Source: Gammaproteobacteria bacterium
GTDB taxonomy: Bacteria; Pseudomonadota; Gammaproteobacteria; Pseudomonadales; Pseudohongiellaceae
Assembly (NCBI GenBank): GCA_029246545.1
Contig: JAQWMX010000023.1
Coordinates: 1 to 39,118 of the forward strand
Reading direction: 5' to 3'
Length of the DNA stretch: 39,118 bases
The position numbers were made by a program, and so were the translations under genes. Below the pieces are notes generated by a model. The model was not told the DNA's origin. It did no database searches and saw only the letters and a list, made by a program, of their open reading frames with translations. This document shows, piece after piece, positions 1 through 6,758 of this stretch (the stretch's first letter is position 1; the number at the start of each line of letters is the position of its first letter).

Positions 1-59
1 GATTGAACGTTTATCTCCTAAGGGGCAGGTCAGAGGTTCGAATCCTCTCCGGAGCGCCA
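1..59 (+). repeat. Partial tRNA-Arg(CCT), island att copy 1
   Basis: The segment contains the 3' half of a tRNA: an anticodon loop CTCCTAA, a T-arm AGAGG-TTCGAAT-CCTCT, an acceptor strand CCGGAGC, discriminator G and CCA at 57-59. The five bases before the loop (TTTAT) do not pair with GGGGC after it, so this is not the 3' end of a functional tRNA. The identical 59 nt recurs at 4295-4353. I read the pair as attachment-site copies left by site-specific integration into a tRNA-Arg gene. Confidence 0.82.
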
Positions 60-116
60 CTTAAACCAACTATATCTTTATATATCAATAGCTTATCTAG
101 TCTAAAGCATCTTAAA

Positions 117-138
117 CGTATGCATAATCGTATGCATA
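117..138 (+). repeat. 22-bp direct repeat, left copy (possible integrase arm site)
   Basis: The 22 bp consist of CGTATGCAT written twice with a short spacer. They recur with one mismatch at 4163-4184. Each copy lies inside the island close to its att fragment. Paired short repeats near att cores are typical of integrase arm-binding or excisionase sites, but that role is inferred. Confidence 0.6.
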
Positions 139-161
139 TCATATAAAAAGAGTGCTATCCT

Positions 162-563
162 ATGACTATTATCGCTGTTGGACTGTTTCATATAGACGTG
201 AATTACCTTTACAAGCCCAAAGGAAGACACACTTGGCACTACCGTAGAGTAGTTCCTGCTGAGTTACGCCAGTACTATCCAACTAAAACCATTATAAAGT
301 CACTGAAAACACGGGATGACAAACAGGCAGCGGCTATCTGTTTAGAACTAAACCAGCAGTATGCTGAAGAGTTTCAGAGGCTGCGCCAAGGTTTACCTAA
401 GCAGTTCCCCAAAGCAACTCATGAACAGGCAATAGACAAACTGAAGAGTTTCGATATTGTGTTAGGAGAGCCTATGGAAGAGCATGCTGAAATAGCTATT
501 CATGGGGCATTCTACGATCATTTAGATGATCAACTTTCAAGCTCCTTAAGTCGCGAAGAGTAG
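162..563 (+). pseudogene. Truncated tyrosine recombinase (integrase N-terminal fragment)
   Basis: The 133-aa product carries YLYKPKGRHTWHYRRVVPAE near residues 16-35, followed by a KSLKTRD motif at about residues 47-53. This is the usual N-terminal (DUF6538-like) segment of phage and island tyrosine recombinases. The family normally runs to roughly 350-500 aa and ends with a catalytic domain bearing the R-H-R-Y residues. None of that is present: the frame stops at 563 and the following 330 bases have no continuation I can recognise. The gene sits about 100 bp from att copy 1, the standard place for an island integrase. It is most likely inactive, so the island would need an integrase in trans to move. 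The ATG at 162 lacks a clear Shine-Dalgarno, so the first few residues are uncertain. Confidence 0.72.
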
Positions 564-900
564 GTGTTCGAGACTGTATAGCTTCTAGGAACTAGTAAAA
601 GGAAATCTACCCCTATATGTCTCCTTTCGCTTGTCAATTTAGGAGTAGCTATTACATACACACCTGAATTCAACAATACACTGATTACGTTACTTCAGTG
701 TCTTGGGTCGATTTACATTACAGTGCAGATTCATAGACGTAAAATACTCTTTGATAGTTAAGCTCATGGATAATAATTCTTAGGAGCTATTTACCTGGAA
801 GCCAATGAGGAAAGCTAAATTAGAAGTACATGCTGAAAACTTAGAGAGGCACTTATCACTTTTAACTTTTATAGTTTCGGCTTTTGGTTAAGTCATGATA
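564..900. other. Gene-free stretch inside the island
   Basis: I see no convincing gene. A plus-strand frame of about 60 codons without a start codon ends near 754 and contains hydrophobic stretches. It may be a remnant of a decayed cargo or integrase gene, but I recognise no family. Confidence 0.4.
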
Positions 901-1365
901 TTAAACAGGATCGCCATACTTATTTGCCTGGTCATGGCCTTTACTCACTAACCATATAAAGAGAGGTATCAAACCTATTATTGTAAAGCTTAAGAGTATC
1001 CACCACCCGCTGTATCCAGTGTCATGTAGCCTGCGAACATAAGCAGCTAAACTAGGGAGAAAAAACCCGAGATTAACAATTAGCGATAAGTATAAAAAGG
1101 TACCAGTAAGCCCGATCATAAACCCATCTACGAACCCCATCACAAAACCAACAATCATTGTGAAAAGGATAAACCACCAGTACTCTGCCCGAGAAGCTCT
1201 CCCATTAAAATCTACATACTTTCTTATTAGGCAGGTAGAAATAGCGTCGCCAAAACTCATTTGCGCTCTTTCAGTTTGCCGATTAACAACAGCTCCACAA
1301 TCAGGACAAGACACTGCGGACTCATGAATTTCTTTTCCGCACGCACTGCAATACATCATGCTCAT
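901..1365 (-). CDS. Zinc-ribbon DUF805 membrane protein
   Basis: The product is 154 aa. Residues 6-23 form a zinc ribbon with CxxC pairs (CSACG and CPDCG), followed by a linker and a DUF805 domain. That domain shows the family hallmarks FNGRASRAEYWWF (about residues 53-65), RRLHDTGYSGWW (about 111-122) and a short basic C-terminus. Three to four membrane segments are visible. DUF805 proteins are inner-membrane proteins of unknown function, and variants fused to an N-terminal zinc ribbon are common. The start is supported by GGGAAG a short distance upstream of the ATG. It is one of the cargo genes of the island and appears intact. No partner gene suggests a function. Confidence 0.85.
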   Translation of the reverse strand: MSMMYCSACGKEIHESAVSCPDCGAVVNRQTERAQMSFGDAISTCLIRKYVDFNGRASRAEYWWFILFTMIVGFVMGFVDGFMIGLTGTFLYLSLIVNLGFFLPSLAAYVRRLHDTGYSGWWILLSFTIIGLIPLFIWLVSKGHDQANKYGDPV

Positions 1366-1474
1366 ATCATATCTTCCCTATTTTAGTTTTTATAATTGTA
1401 TCGCTTATCTAATTCTTGATCAGTCTTAACGAATAGATTATCAACATCTACTAGGAAATAACACTAGAAAGCCT

Positions 1475-2053
1475 TTAACGTCTCAAACTACCATCATCAA
1501 AGACTCCACTGCCGTGACAGCCAATACCAGCTTCAGCAGCAACCTGTTCAGCCTCTCTAAACTCATCATAGTGTTCATCATCAGGCTGGTACAACGCAGC
1601 CTCAGCAAACCCCTGTACAACCAACTCGGCATTAACGAAAGTGTCACCTACATAAACATACCTTAACAACCTATCAAACCGATCAGTCTCTGAAGTATCT
1701 TTAACAAGCAGCACAGTCTCACCAGCAACTAAGTCTCTATTGGCTTCAGTAGCTTAACTGTAACAAGGCTCATCACGTTCTGGAGTGTTCATACCAATAT
1801 AACGAACTCTTTGAACTTCACCATTTAAGAAGACATCTATTGTGTCACCATCTATTACTCTTCGTACCTGTGCTGTAACGCCGTCTAGTGGAGTTGAATT
1901 AATTGACGCAGTTTCGACTTCAGGGGCTACATTGTCTGTAAAGAAAGGTATAGCGTAGTTGGAAATTAAGCCTGTGCCTTTAAGGAATATATCTAGCTCA
2001 AAGATGACTAGGTAGGCGGTGAGGACTGTGAAGATAATGGTGAAGAGCTTCAT
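1475..2053 (-). pseudogene. Staphylococcal-nuclease-like gene with one in-frame stop
   Basis: Read as one frame this is 192 codons: a membrane or signal segment (residues 5-25), then a thermonuclease (SNase) domain. Residues 64-71 read RRVIDGDT with the metal-binding aspartates D68 and D70. R84 and E92 (in NTPE) match catalytic R35 and E43 of staphylococcal nuclease, and R128 (in DRFDRLL) matches R87. A TAA at 1754-1756 (codon 100) sits between E92 and R128; the frame resumes directly with ATEANRDL and continues to 1475 with normal family sequence. A single G-to-T change from a glutamate codon (GAA) would explain it. Without readthrough no active nuclease can form. The second half has an internal GTG at 1714 but would lack D68, D70, R84 and E92. 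Recent inactivation is the simplest reading. Confidence 0.82.
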
Positions 2054-2103
2054 ATAAAACTCATAAATGAGAGTTAGGAAGTAACTTCAACTTGGCGTAT
2101 AGA

Positions 2104-2199
2104 TTACTCACACATGAAATCAGCATTAGGATTAACATCAGCACCAAAGGCCAATGCTGGCATGAGTAATAAAGATATGAGTAGTTTTTTATAGGTCAT
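2104..2199 (-). CDS. Candidate 31-aa exported peptide
   Basis: This short frame starts at ATG 2199 with AAAGGA eight or so bases upstream, a good ribosome binding site. It reads MTYKKLLISLLLMPALAFGA followed by DVNPNADFMCE and a stop. The first 20 residues are a textbook signal peptide with an AxG-A type cleavage site, leaving a mature peptide of about 11 residues ending Cys-Glu. It lies just upstream of the broken nuclease on the same strand. It may be a real small secreted peptide, or the surviving beginning of a longer secreted protein cut short by a stop at 2104-2106. I see no family match. Confidence 0.5.
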   Translation of the reverse strand: MTYKKLLISLLLMPALAFGADVNPNADFMCE

Positions 2200-2273
2200 T
2201 GTGAAGTTCCTTTAATAGAGCTACTCTGAATCTATTCCTATTGTTTTTACTCGTCAAGTATAGGGGACATGTC

Positions 2274-2489
2274 TTGACCATAATCAATCCTAAGAAACTC
2301 TTAAACAGTAAGTGGACAGCAGTAAATCCAGAAAAAAAAGAGAAGCACTTCATAGTAACAAGCGTAGAATACGATGAAGACGACACAGTTCTCTCTTGTA
2401 TATTAGAAGCAGTCTTTACTAAAAGAGAGCAAGCTATAGATTGGAAAAGTCTAAGGGATGAGCAAGTTTGGAAACAGGGATGGCTTTAA
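2274..2489 (+). CDS. TIGR02450-type tryptophan-rich small protein
   Basis: The 71-aa product begins MTIINPKKLLNSKWTAVNP and ends WKSLRDEQVWKQGWL. This matches the small conserved TIGR02450 family of proteobacteria, whose members share INPKKLLxSKWTA and a Trp-rich tail. I chose TTG 2274 because AGGGG (2262-2266) stands seven bases ahead of it and the family normally starts two or three residues before INPKK. A longer frame from TTG 2241 has no such support. The family has no established function. The gene looks intact inside an otherwise decaying island. Confidence 0.75.
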   Translation: MTIINPKKLLNSKWTAVNPEKKEKHFIVTSVEYDEDDTVLSCILEAVFTKREQAIDWKSLRDEQVWKQGWL

Positions 2490-2510
2490 TAATCTATGTC
2501 AACAACTCAG

Positions 2511-2696
2511 CTAACCAGCCTCAACAACCCAAGGCAGACGCTCACAACTCCTTAGCCTAGCCAGAGCTTCATCACTATCCACTTGCAAAGTAATTATGTT
2601 CTCTACAGTCCTGTACTGGCAGTTTAATAATTCAGCCAGAGCTATTATCTGCTGTTTTGTTTCTGGGTTGGCTGTGTAGTATTGAGCTATATGCAT
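2511..2696 (-). CDS. Small hypothetical protein (61 aa)
   Basis: The frame encodes MHIAQYYTANPETKQQIIAL and then a soluble, mixed helix/strand-looking sequence ending PWVVEAG. Composition is protein-like: charged, with no long biased runs and no signal peptide or membrane segment. There is no convincing Shine-Dalgarno before ATG 2696. I do not recognise a family. It is convergent with the TIGR02450 gene, with 21 bp between the two stops. Confidence 0.45.
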   Translation of the reverse strand: MHIAQYYTANPETKQQIIALAELLNCQYRTVENIITLQVDSDEALARLRSCERLPWVVEAG

Positions 2697-2728
2697 AGAT
2701 TAAATATAGTACATATCCAATAAAATGC

Positions 2729-2816
2729 TAACGTCTGCTATCTATCCAAGGCGGACGTTAGATGGATTTTTGAATTAACGTTGTTAAGATGCCTGCTAAT
2801 GACCCAAAGCAGACGT
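2729..2816. repeat. Composite palindromic repeat (copies A and B)
   Basis: Copy A (2729-2760) has arms TAACGTCTGC and GCGGACGTTA around a short centre. Copy B (about 2791-2816) is a less regular relative ending AAAGCAGACGT. Between them lies TTAAC-GTT-GTTAA. The same order of parts occurs on the opposite strand at 33281-33418. The unit stands directly upstream of the LACTB-like gene. Confidence 0.7.
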
Positions 2817-2873
2817 AAGCATCTAGGAATAAATACATATGAACATGAAACGAATCATGATGAGGAATTCAAT

Positions 2874-4004
2874 ATGATTATTCAAATTAGAAAAATCCTA
2901 TTAGCCGGATTGATATTGCCGTTTTTTCTTAACATTGCTTGGGGCCAGCCTGCTTTTATAGATCGGTTTGATTCAGTGACGCCTTCTAGCGAATACGAGT
3001 CTGCTATCGAGAATGCTAGGGAGCAAATACAAGTGCTCATCGATAATGGAGCACCTGGAGTTTCAATAGCAGTCGGAGTAGACCAACAATTGGTTTGGGC
3101 GGAGGGATTTGGATACGCGAACATTGAGAATCGTACGCCAGTTACCCCTTTGACCAAATTCCGCGTTGGTAGCATAGCTAAGCCTATGACCTCTATCGCC
3201 ATGGCTTTGTTATATGAGCAGGGGCTATTGGATCTTGATGCGCCTATTCAAGAATACGTTAGCTATTTTCCAGTCAAGGAAAAAGGAGCCGTCACCTTGC
3301 GTTTGTTGGCATCTCATCGCGCAGGAATTCGGCATTATCTTCCAGATGGGTCAGACTTCCTTATTACCAAACATTACGATGATGCGAAGGATGGTCTTGA
3401 AGTATTCATGGATGATCCGCTCATCGCCGTACCTGGAGATCGATATTCGTACTCCAGTTATGGTTACAACCTGCTAGGTGTAATACTTCAAGAAGCAAGT
3501 GGTCAGGACTATGTAAGTTTAATGCGAGAGCAAGTGTTTAGTCCGTTAAGTCTCACAGCAACCGTGGCAGATCATACTGATTATATTATCGAAGATAGGG
3601 CTGCACCCTACACCCGTCGAGAGGATGGGCTTCTTCGCAATGCTCCCTACGTGGATAATAGTTATAAGATACCTAGTGGTGGATTTCTTTCTACCCCATC
3701 AGATTTGGTAAAGTTTGGTTTTGGTGTATTCAATGGCAGCATCATAAAGAATGAAACTCTGGAGCTGCTATTGTCACCTCCCATAATGTCAAATGGCGAG
3801 TTAGCGGACCAAAATTATGGATTAGGTTGGCTGCAGTTTGGAGAATGGTACGGGCATACGGGTGGCTCAGTCGGAGGGCATACTTTATTCATGGTTCATC
3901 CTGAACATGATGTGGTATTGGCGGTTGTATGTAATCTTTCTAATTGTCTAAGCGTAAACCCCCAGTTACTTGAAATTGGGGATTTCTTCGTTAACGAAAA
4001 TTAG
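2874..4004 (+). CDS. Exported LACTB-like serine hydrolase (beta-lactamase family)
   Basis: From ATG 2874 (GAGGA seven bases upstream) the product is 376 aa with a signal peptide over residues 1-24, cleaved near AWG-Q. The catalytic motif SxxK is S100-I-A-K103, the second motif is YSSYGYN at residues 193-199, and the third is H328-T-G. These motifs, with GYNLLG after the second, resemble the LACTB/penicillin-binding-protein-like branch of class C serine hydrolases rather than resistance enzymes. Likely roles are peptidase or esterase activity in the periplasm. The substrate cannot be read from sequence. The gene lies alone in the island with palindromic repeats on both sides (2729-2816 and 4012-4045), as if carried in as a unit. 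An in-frame start at 2781 lies within the repeat and is unlikely. Confidence 0.88.
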   Translation: MIIQIRKILLAGLILPFFLNIAWGQPAFIDRFDSVTPSSEYESAIENAREQIQVLIDNGAPGVSIAVGVDQQLVWAEGFGYANIENRTPVTPLTKFRVGSIAKPMTSIAMALLYEQGLLDLDAPIQEYVSYFPVKEKGAVTLRLLASHRAGIRHYLPDGSDFLITKHYDDAKDGLEVFMDDPLIAVPGDRYSYSSYGYNLLGVILQEASGQDYVSLMREQVFSPLSLTATVADHTDYIIEDRAAPYTRREDGLLRNAPYVDNSYKIPSGGFLSTPSDLVKFGFGVFNGSIIKNETLELLLSPPIMSNGELADQNYGLGWLQFGEWYGHTGGSVGGHTLFMVHPEHDVVLAVVCNLSNCLSVNPQLLEIGDFFVNEN

Positions 4005-4011
4005 AAAATTG

Positions 4012-4045
4012 TTAACGTCCGCTTCTGGCCGAAAGCAGCCGTTAG
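4012..4045. repeat. Palindromic repeat copy C
   Basis: The segment has arms TTAACGTCCGCTTC and GAAAGCAGCCGTTAG around GGCC-like central bases, matching the consensus of the other copies. It begins seven bases after the stop of the LACTB-like gene. It could act as a hairpin, but no T-tract follows, so I do not call it a terminator. Confidence 0.65.
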
Positions 4046-4162
4046 AGCCTTCTCCTTTTTTTCTAAAATTACTCTAAATTGTGGGTAGCAAGGTACTACT
4101 CAAACTACTCAACTCTGAATACCACCCCCGCCCCTTTATAAAGGCCCACCCCTACCCTTAAC

Positions 4163-4184
4163 CGTATGCATCATCGTATGCATA
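4163..4184 (+). repeat. 22-bp direct repeat, right copy (possible integrase arm site)
   Basis: This is the second occurrence of the doubled CGTATGCAT motif found at 117-138, with one mismatch. It lies 110 bp inside the right att fragment. Confidence 0.6.
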
Positions 4185-4294
4185 ATATGATTAATTAGAG
4201 CATCCAGTAATTGAATATACTGAGTTAATAATATAGAGTGAATAACCTTATAGTGCTTAGCTTTATAAGCCATTGTAATATATGCATATATAGA

Positions 4295-4353
4295 GATTGA
4301 ACGTTTATCTCCTAAGGGGCAGGTCAGAGGTTCGAATCCTCTCCGGAGCGCCA
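4295..4353 (+). repeat. Partial tRNA-Arg(CCT), island att copy 2
   Basis: The segment is an exact 59-nt copy of positions 1-59, ending in GCGCCA. The bases ahead of the anticodon loop again fail to form an anticodon stem, so it is a displaced tRNA 3' fragment. It marks the right end of the island. Typical chromosomal genes begin with the tRNA-Ser about 180 bp further on. Confidence 0.82.
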
Positions 4354-4401
4354 TAAACGATGATTCTGAAAGTAGCTTTTCACCCGCCATAATGTTCTCC
4401 A

Positions 4402-4478
4402 GTACCCAACTTGGTACCCAACATTATACTGGATTTTGATGAATGGTTGTAATGCTTGGTGAAGATAAAGTACCCAAA
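4402..4478. repeat. Three short GTACCCAA repeats beside the att site
   Basis: GTACCCAAC occurs at 4402-4410 and 4414-4422, and GTACCCAAA at 4470-4478. On the minus strand the first two lie just ahead of an ATG at 4390 that opens MAGEKLLSES, resembling the first residues of some tRNA-targeting integrases, before running into the tRNA fragment. This may be the promoter and start of a lost integrase, or integrase-binding repeats. The evidence is thin. Confidence 0.35.
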
Positions 4479-4533
4479 TAATAGGGTTTAGGTCTTATTG
4501 GTGAAGGTTGGTGAAGGTTGGTAATAAGTGATA

Positions 4534-4624
4534 TGGCGGAGGAGGAGAGATTCGAACTCTCGATAGGCTATTAACCTATGCCGGTTTTCAAGACCGGTGC
4601 ATTCAGCCGCTCTGCCACCCCTCC
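4534..4624 (-). tRNA. tRNA-Ser(TGA)
   Basis: Read on the minus strand it starts GGAGGGGTGGCAGAGCGGCT, has anticodon loop CTTGAAA (anticodon TGA, reading UCA codons), the long class II variable arm of serine tRNAs, a T-arm GAGAG-TTCGAAT-CTCTC, and an acceptor closing CTCCTCC-G with an encoded CCA at 4534-4536. All stems pair. It is the first intact chromosomal gene to the right of the island. Confidence 0.96.
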
Positions 4625-4828
4625 GCGACGGATTCGAATATTACAGTAATTATATTTTCAGTCAACCAGGAATCGCCAGTGTGTAGGGCTTTCCGCCCTA
4701 CTCTGTACCCCTTGCTTTTAGTGTGCGGCTTAGTATGATGTAAGCCATTGAAATCCTCTGTTTTGCCCTCATTTATTATAAAGAGCTGAACAGGACATCT
4801 ACTTTCTAAAATATATTGGAGTCGAGCA

Positions 4829-5494
4829 ATGAGTGAATTTGGTTACGGTGTAGAGCGCAGTCAAGAGTCTGTGCTAGCGACAAATAAAGTATTGAGAAAT
4901 ACTTACATGTTACTTGCCATGACATTGATTTTTAGTGCATTCACTGCAGCTATTTCTATGGTGATCGGTATTGGCCAAGGTGCTGCATTGATTTTAATGT
5001 TGGTGAGTTTTGGGCTGCTGTTTTGGGTGCATAAAGCCGCTGAAAGCAGCCAAGGTATTGTTGCTATATTCGCATTCACAGGCTGCTTGGGGGCATCTCT
5101 TGGGCCAATGCTTAGCTATTATGTTTCAGCAAATGGGCCCGGCATTGTGTTACAAGCCTTAGGCGGAACTGGCCTGATCTTTTTTACCTTATCAGGCTAT
5201 GCGCTAACAACGCGTAAAGATTTTTCTTTTATGCGAGGCTTTCTATTTACAGGCTTGATAGTTGCTATTGTTGCGATGATCTTAAATATTTTCCTGAACA
5301 TCCCAATCTTAAGCTTGGTAATTTCAGCTGCAGTTATCATGATAATGTCAGGCTTAATCTTGTTTGATACCAGTCGTATTATTCATGGCGGTGAAACAAA
5401 TTATATCCGTGCAACAGTATCCCTATACTTAAATGTATATAATATCTTTATCCATTTACTGCATTTATTGAGTGTCTTATCTGGCCGAGATTGA
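4829..5494 (+). CDS. yccA: Bax inhibitor-1/YccA family membrane protein
   Basis: The product is 221 aa with seven hydrophobic segments, the number expected for the BI-1/YccA family. The closing part SLYLNVYNIFIHLLHLLSVL carries the conserved LxLDxxNIFxxLLxLL-type signature. In E. coli YccA is an inner-membrane modulator of the FtsH protease; other family members act as pH-sensitive calcium leak channels. TTGGAGTC lies upstream of ATG 4829. Placement just before the tus genes matches many gammaproteobacteria and supports orthology. The gene is followed by an 11-bp tandem repeat and a strong terminator, so it is probably transcribed separately from tusDCB. Confidence 0.9.
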   Translation: MSEFGYGVERSQESVLATNKVLRNTYMLLAMTLIFSAFTAAISMVIGIGQGAALILMLVSFGLLFWVHKAAESSQGIVAIFAFTGCLGASLGPMLSYYVSANGPGIVLQALGGTGLIFFTLSGYALTTRKDFSFMRGFLFTGLIVAIVAMILNIFLNIPILSLVISAAVIMIMSGLILFDTSRIIHGGETNYIRATVSLYLNVYNIFIHLLHLLSVLSGRD

Positions 5495-5505
5495 ACTAAC
5501 TTAAA

Positions 5506-5569
5506 AGTACCGAGATAGTGCGTAGATAGTACCAAGATAGTAACGAGATAGAATTGAGATAGTATCGAG
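5506..5569. repeat. 11-bp degenerate tandem repeat
   Basis: Nearly six units of the form AGTAnCGAGAT run head to tail: AGTACCGAGAT, AGTGCGTAGAT, AGTACCAAGAT, AGTAACGAGAT, AGAATTGAGAT and a partial AGTATCGAG. The period is about one helical turn. The array fills the gap between the yccA stop and the terminator stem. Confidence 0.75.
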
Positions 5570-5602
5570 CCCTGCTGGTAAGTTCACCCGCGGGGCTTTT
5601 TT
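5568..5602 (+). terminator. Rho-independent terminator after yccA
   Basis: An eight-pair stem AGCCCTGC / GCGGGGCT (5568-5575 with 5590-5597) is followed by a run of six T residues. It lies 23 bp before the tusD start. Confidence 0.85.
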
Positions 5603-5624
5603 CATTTAGAGGCTCTATTAGGCA

Positions 5625-6017
5625 ATGCAAAGTTTTACTTTAGTCATCTATGGCTCTCCTGAATCACAATCATCCAGCACGGCATTAAACTATGCACGAG
5701 CTTTACTGAAGAGTGGTCATGAAATTTACCGTCTATTCTTTTATCAAGATGGCGTTTTGAATGCTTGTAGTTTTAATACACCTACTCAAGATGAAGAAAA
5801 TCTACCAGTTATCTGGCAAACATTAATTCAGGAGCACCGAATTGATGCGGTTGTCTGCGTAGCTTCGGCATTGGAGCGAGGCATAATCGATGCTGCAGAA
5901 GCTGAAAGATATGAACTCCCAGCAAGTAATTTAAGAGAGGGTTTTGAAATCAGCGGGCTTGGCCAACTGGTTGATGGTCTTATAAATTCAGATCGCCTGA
6001 TTAACTTTTTGCCTTGA
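5625..6017 (+). CDS. tusD: Sulfurtransferase complex subunit TusD
   Basis: The product is 130 aa and belongs to the DsrE/TusD family. C78, in VVCVASALERG, coincides exactly with the sulfur-carrying Cys78 of E. coli TusD. TusD accepts persulfide sulfur from TusA within a TusB-TusC-TusD hexamer and passes it to TusE for 2-thiolation of tRNA wobble uridine by MnmA. The order tusD-tusC-tusB-tusE on one strand with short gaps indicates an operon. The homologous DsrEFH proteins of sulfur oxidisers are close relatives. No dsrAB or other dissimilatory gene is visible, so the tRNA-modification role is favoured. Confidence 0.93.
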   Translation: MQSFTLVIYGSPESQSSSTALNYARALLKSGHEIYRLFFYQDGVLNACSFNTPTQDEENLPVIWQTLIQEHRIDAVVCVASALERGIIDAAEAERYELPASNLREGFEISGLGQLVDGLINSDRLINFLP

Positions 6018-6040
6018 GTATCCTGGATAAAAACTAACAA

Positions 6041-6403
6041 ATGAACCCTAAAAATATACTCATTATCATTAGACAGGCCCCCTACTCTTCGACTTTACCT
6101 GCGGCGGCTTTAGATATTCTATTGACAGCTGCTGCCTTTGAGCAAAATATCACTTTATTATTTATGGGTGATGGAGTGCTACATTTATTGAGCGAACAAA
6201 ATGCAACAAGCAGTGGCATGAGAAATATCAGTAAAGCTTTACCCTCCCTTGAACTTTATGAGGTTAAGAAAATATTTTTAGAAGAGTCCGCGTTGCATAA
6301 AAGAAAGATTGAGAATGAAGAATTAGTGATGCCACTAGCAACCTTGTCTTTACCGGAGATAGCTGAAGTTACTGAAAAAGCCGACCAGGTTTTTAACTTT
6401 TAA
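6041..6403 (+). CDS. tusC: Sulfurtransferase complex subunit TusC
   Basis: The 120-aa protein opens with IRQAPYSSTLPAAALDILLT and has FMGDGVLHLL near residues 46-55, the typical TusC/DsrF pattern. TusC is the structural middle subunit of the TusBCD complex and lacks the sulfur-carrying cysteine of TusD; no cysteine is visible here. It begins 23 bp after tusD and ends 12 bp before tusB. Confidence 0.92.
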   Translation: MNPKNILIIIRQAPYSSTLPAAALDILLTAAAFEQNITLLFMGDGVLHLLSEQNATSSGMRNISKALPSLELYEVKKIFLEESALHKRKIENEELVMPLATLSLPEIAEVTEKADQVFNF

Positions 6404-6415
6404 TTTGTACTACTA

Positions 6416-6730
6416 ATGATCTTACATTTAATTAATAAATCACCTGCTAAATCTTCTGCGCTCGAAGATTGCATAGCTGTGCTACAAGCTAAAAAAAGCA
6501 CTAGTGCAATGATGTTAATTGAAGATGCGGTTTATTTGACGGTAAGTCAGGCTGGCAACGAAGCGCTGCATGAGAAAATTAGAACATTGGCTTTGCCCTG
6601 TTACATTTTAAAAGAAGACCTGACTATTCGTGGCTTGAGTTTAGACTTAGCAGATTGTTTTTCGTTGGTAGATTATGCAGGTTTTGTTCAGCTATCACTG
6701 GACTACGATAAAGTGCAAAACTGGTCTTAA
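6416..6730 (+). CDS. tusB: Sulfurtransferase complex subunit TusB
   Basis: The product is 104 aa, starts MILHLINKSPAKSSALEDC and carries LIEDAVYL near residues 39-46, the usual TusB/DsrH signature. It is the smallest subunit of the TusBCD sulfur relay. Its position between tusC and tusE, with a 28-bp gap to tusE, fits the standard operon. Confidence 0.92.
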   Translation: MILHLINKSPAKSSALEDCIAVLQAKKSTSAMMLIEDAVYLTVSQAGNEALHEKIRTLALPCYILKEDLTIRGLSLDLADCFSLVDYAGFVQLSLDYDKVQNWS

Positions 6731-6758
6731 GGCTTAGGTCTAGGAGAAAGAGAAAATT

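Noticed and set aside
1-59. tRNA-Arg interrupted by a group I intron
   Set aside because: Such introns exist in the anticodon loop of tRNA-Arg(CCT), but here the break is not at a splice-like position, the whole 3' half is duplicated, and an integrase fragment is present.
2189-2386. Minus-strand 65-aa frame
   Set aside because: It is antisense to the TIGR02450-type gene, which has family similarity and a ribosome binding site.
2874-4004. Antibiotic-resistance beta-lactamase
   Set aside because: Motifs fit the LACTB/esterase-like branch (SxxK, YSSYGYN, HTG) rather than a resistance enzyme.
2729-4045. Integron attC sites flanking the serine hydrolase
   Set aside because: GTTAGAT in copy A matches the attC core GTTRRRY, but the matching RYYYAAC core is absent on the left arm, the copies are widely scattered, and no IntI is seen. 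The repeats fit a MITE-like palindromic family better.
4136-4390. Minus-strand 84-aa frame containing RRGFEPLTCPLGD
   Set aside because: It is largely antisense to the tRNA-Arg fragment; GFEPLT-type sequences are the standard artefact of reading a tRNA T-arm backwards. Only its first few codons are considered above as a possible integrase start.
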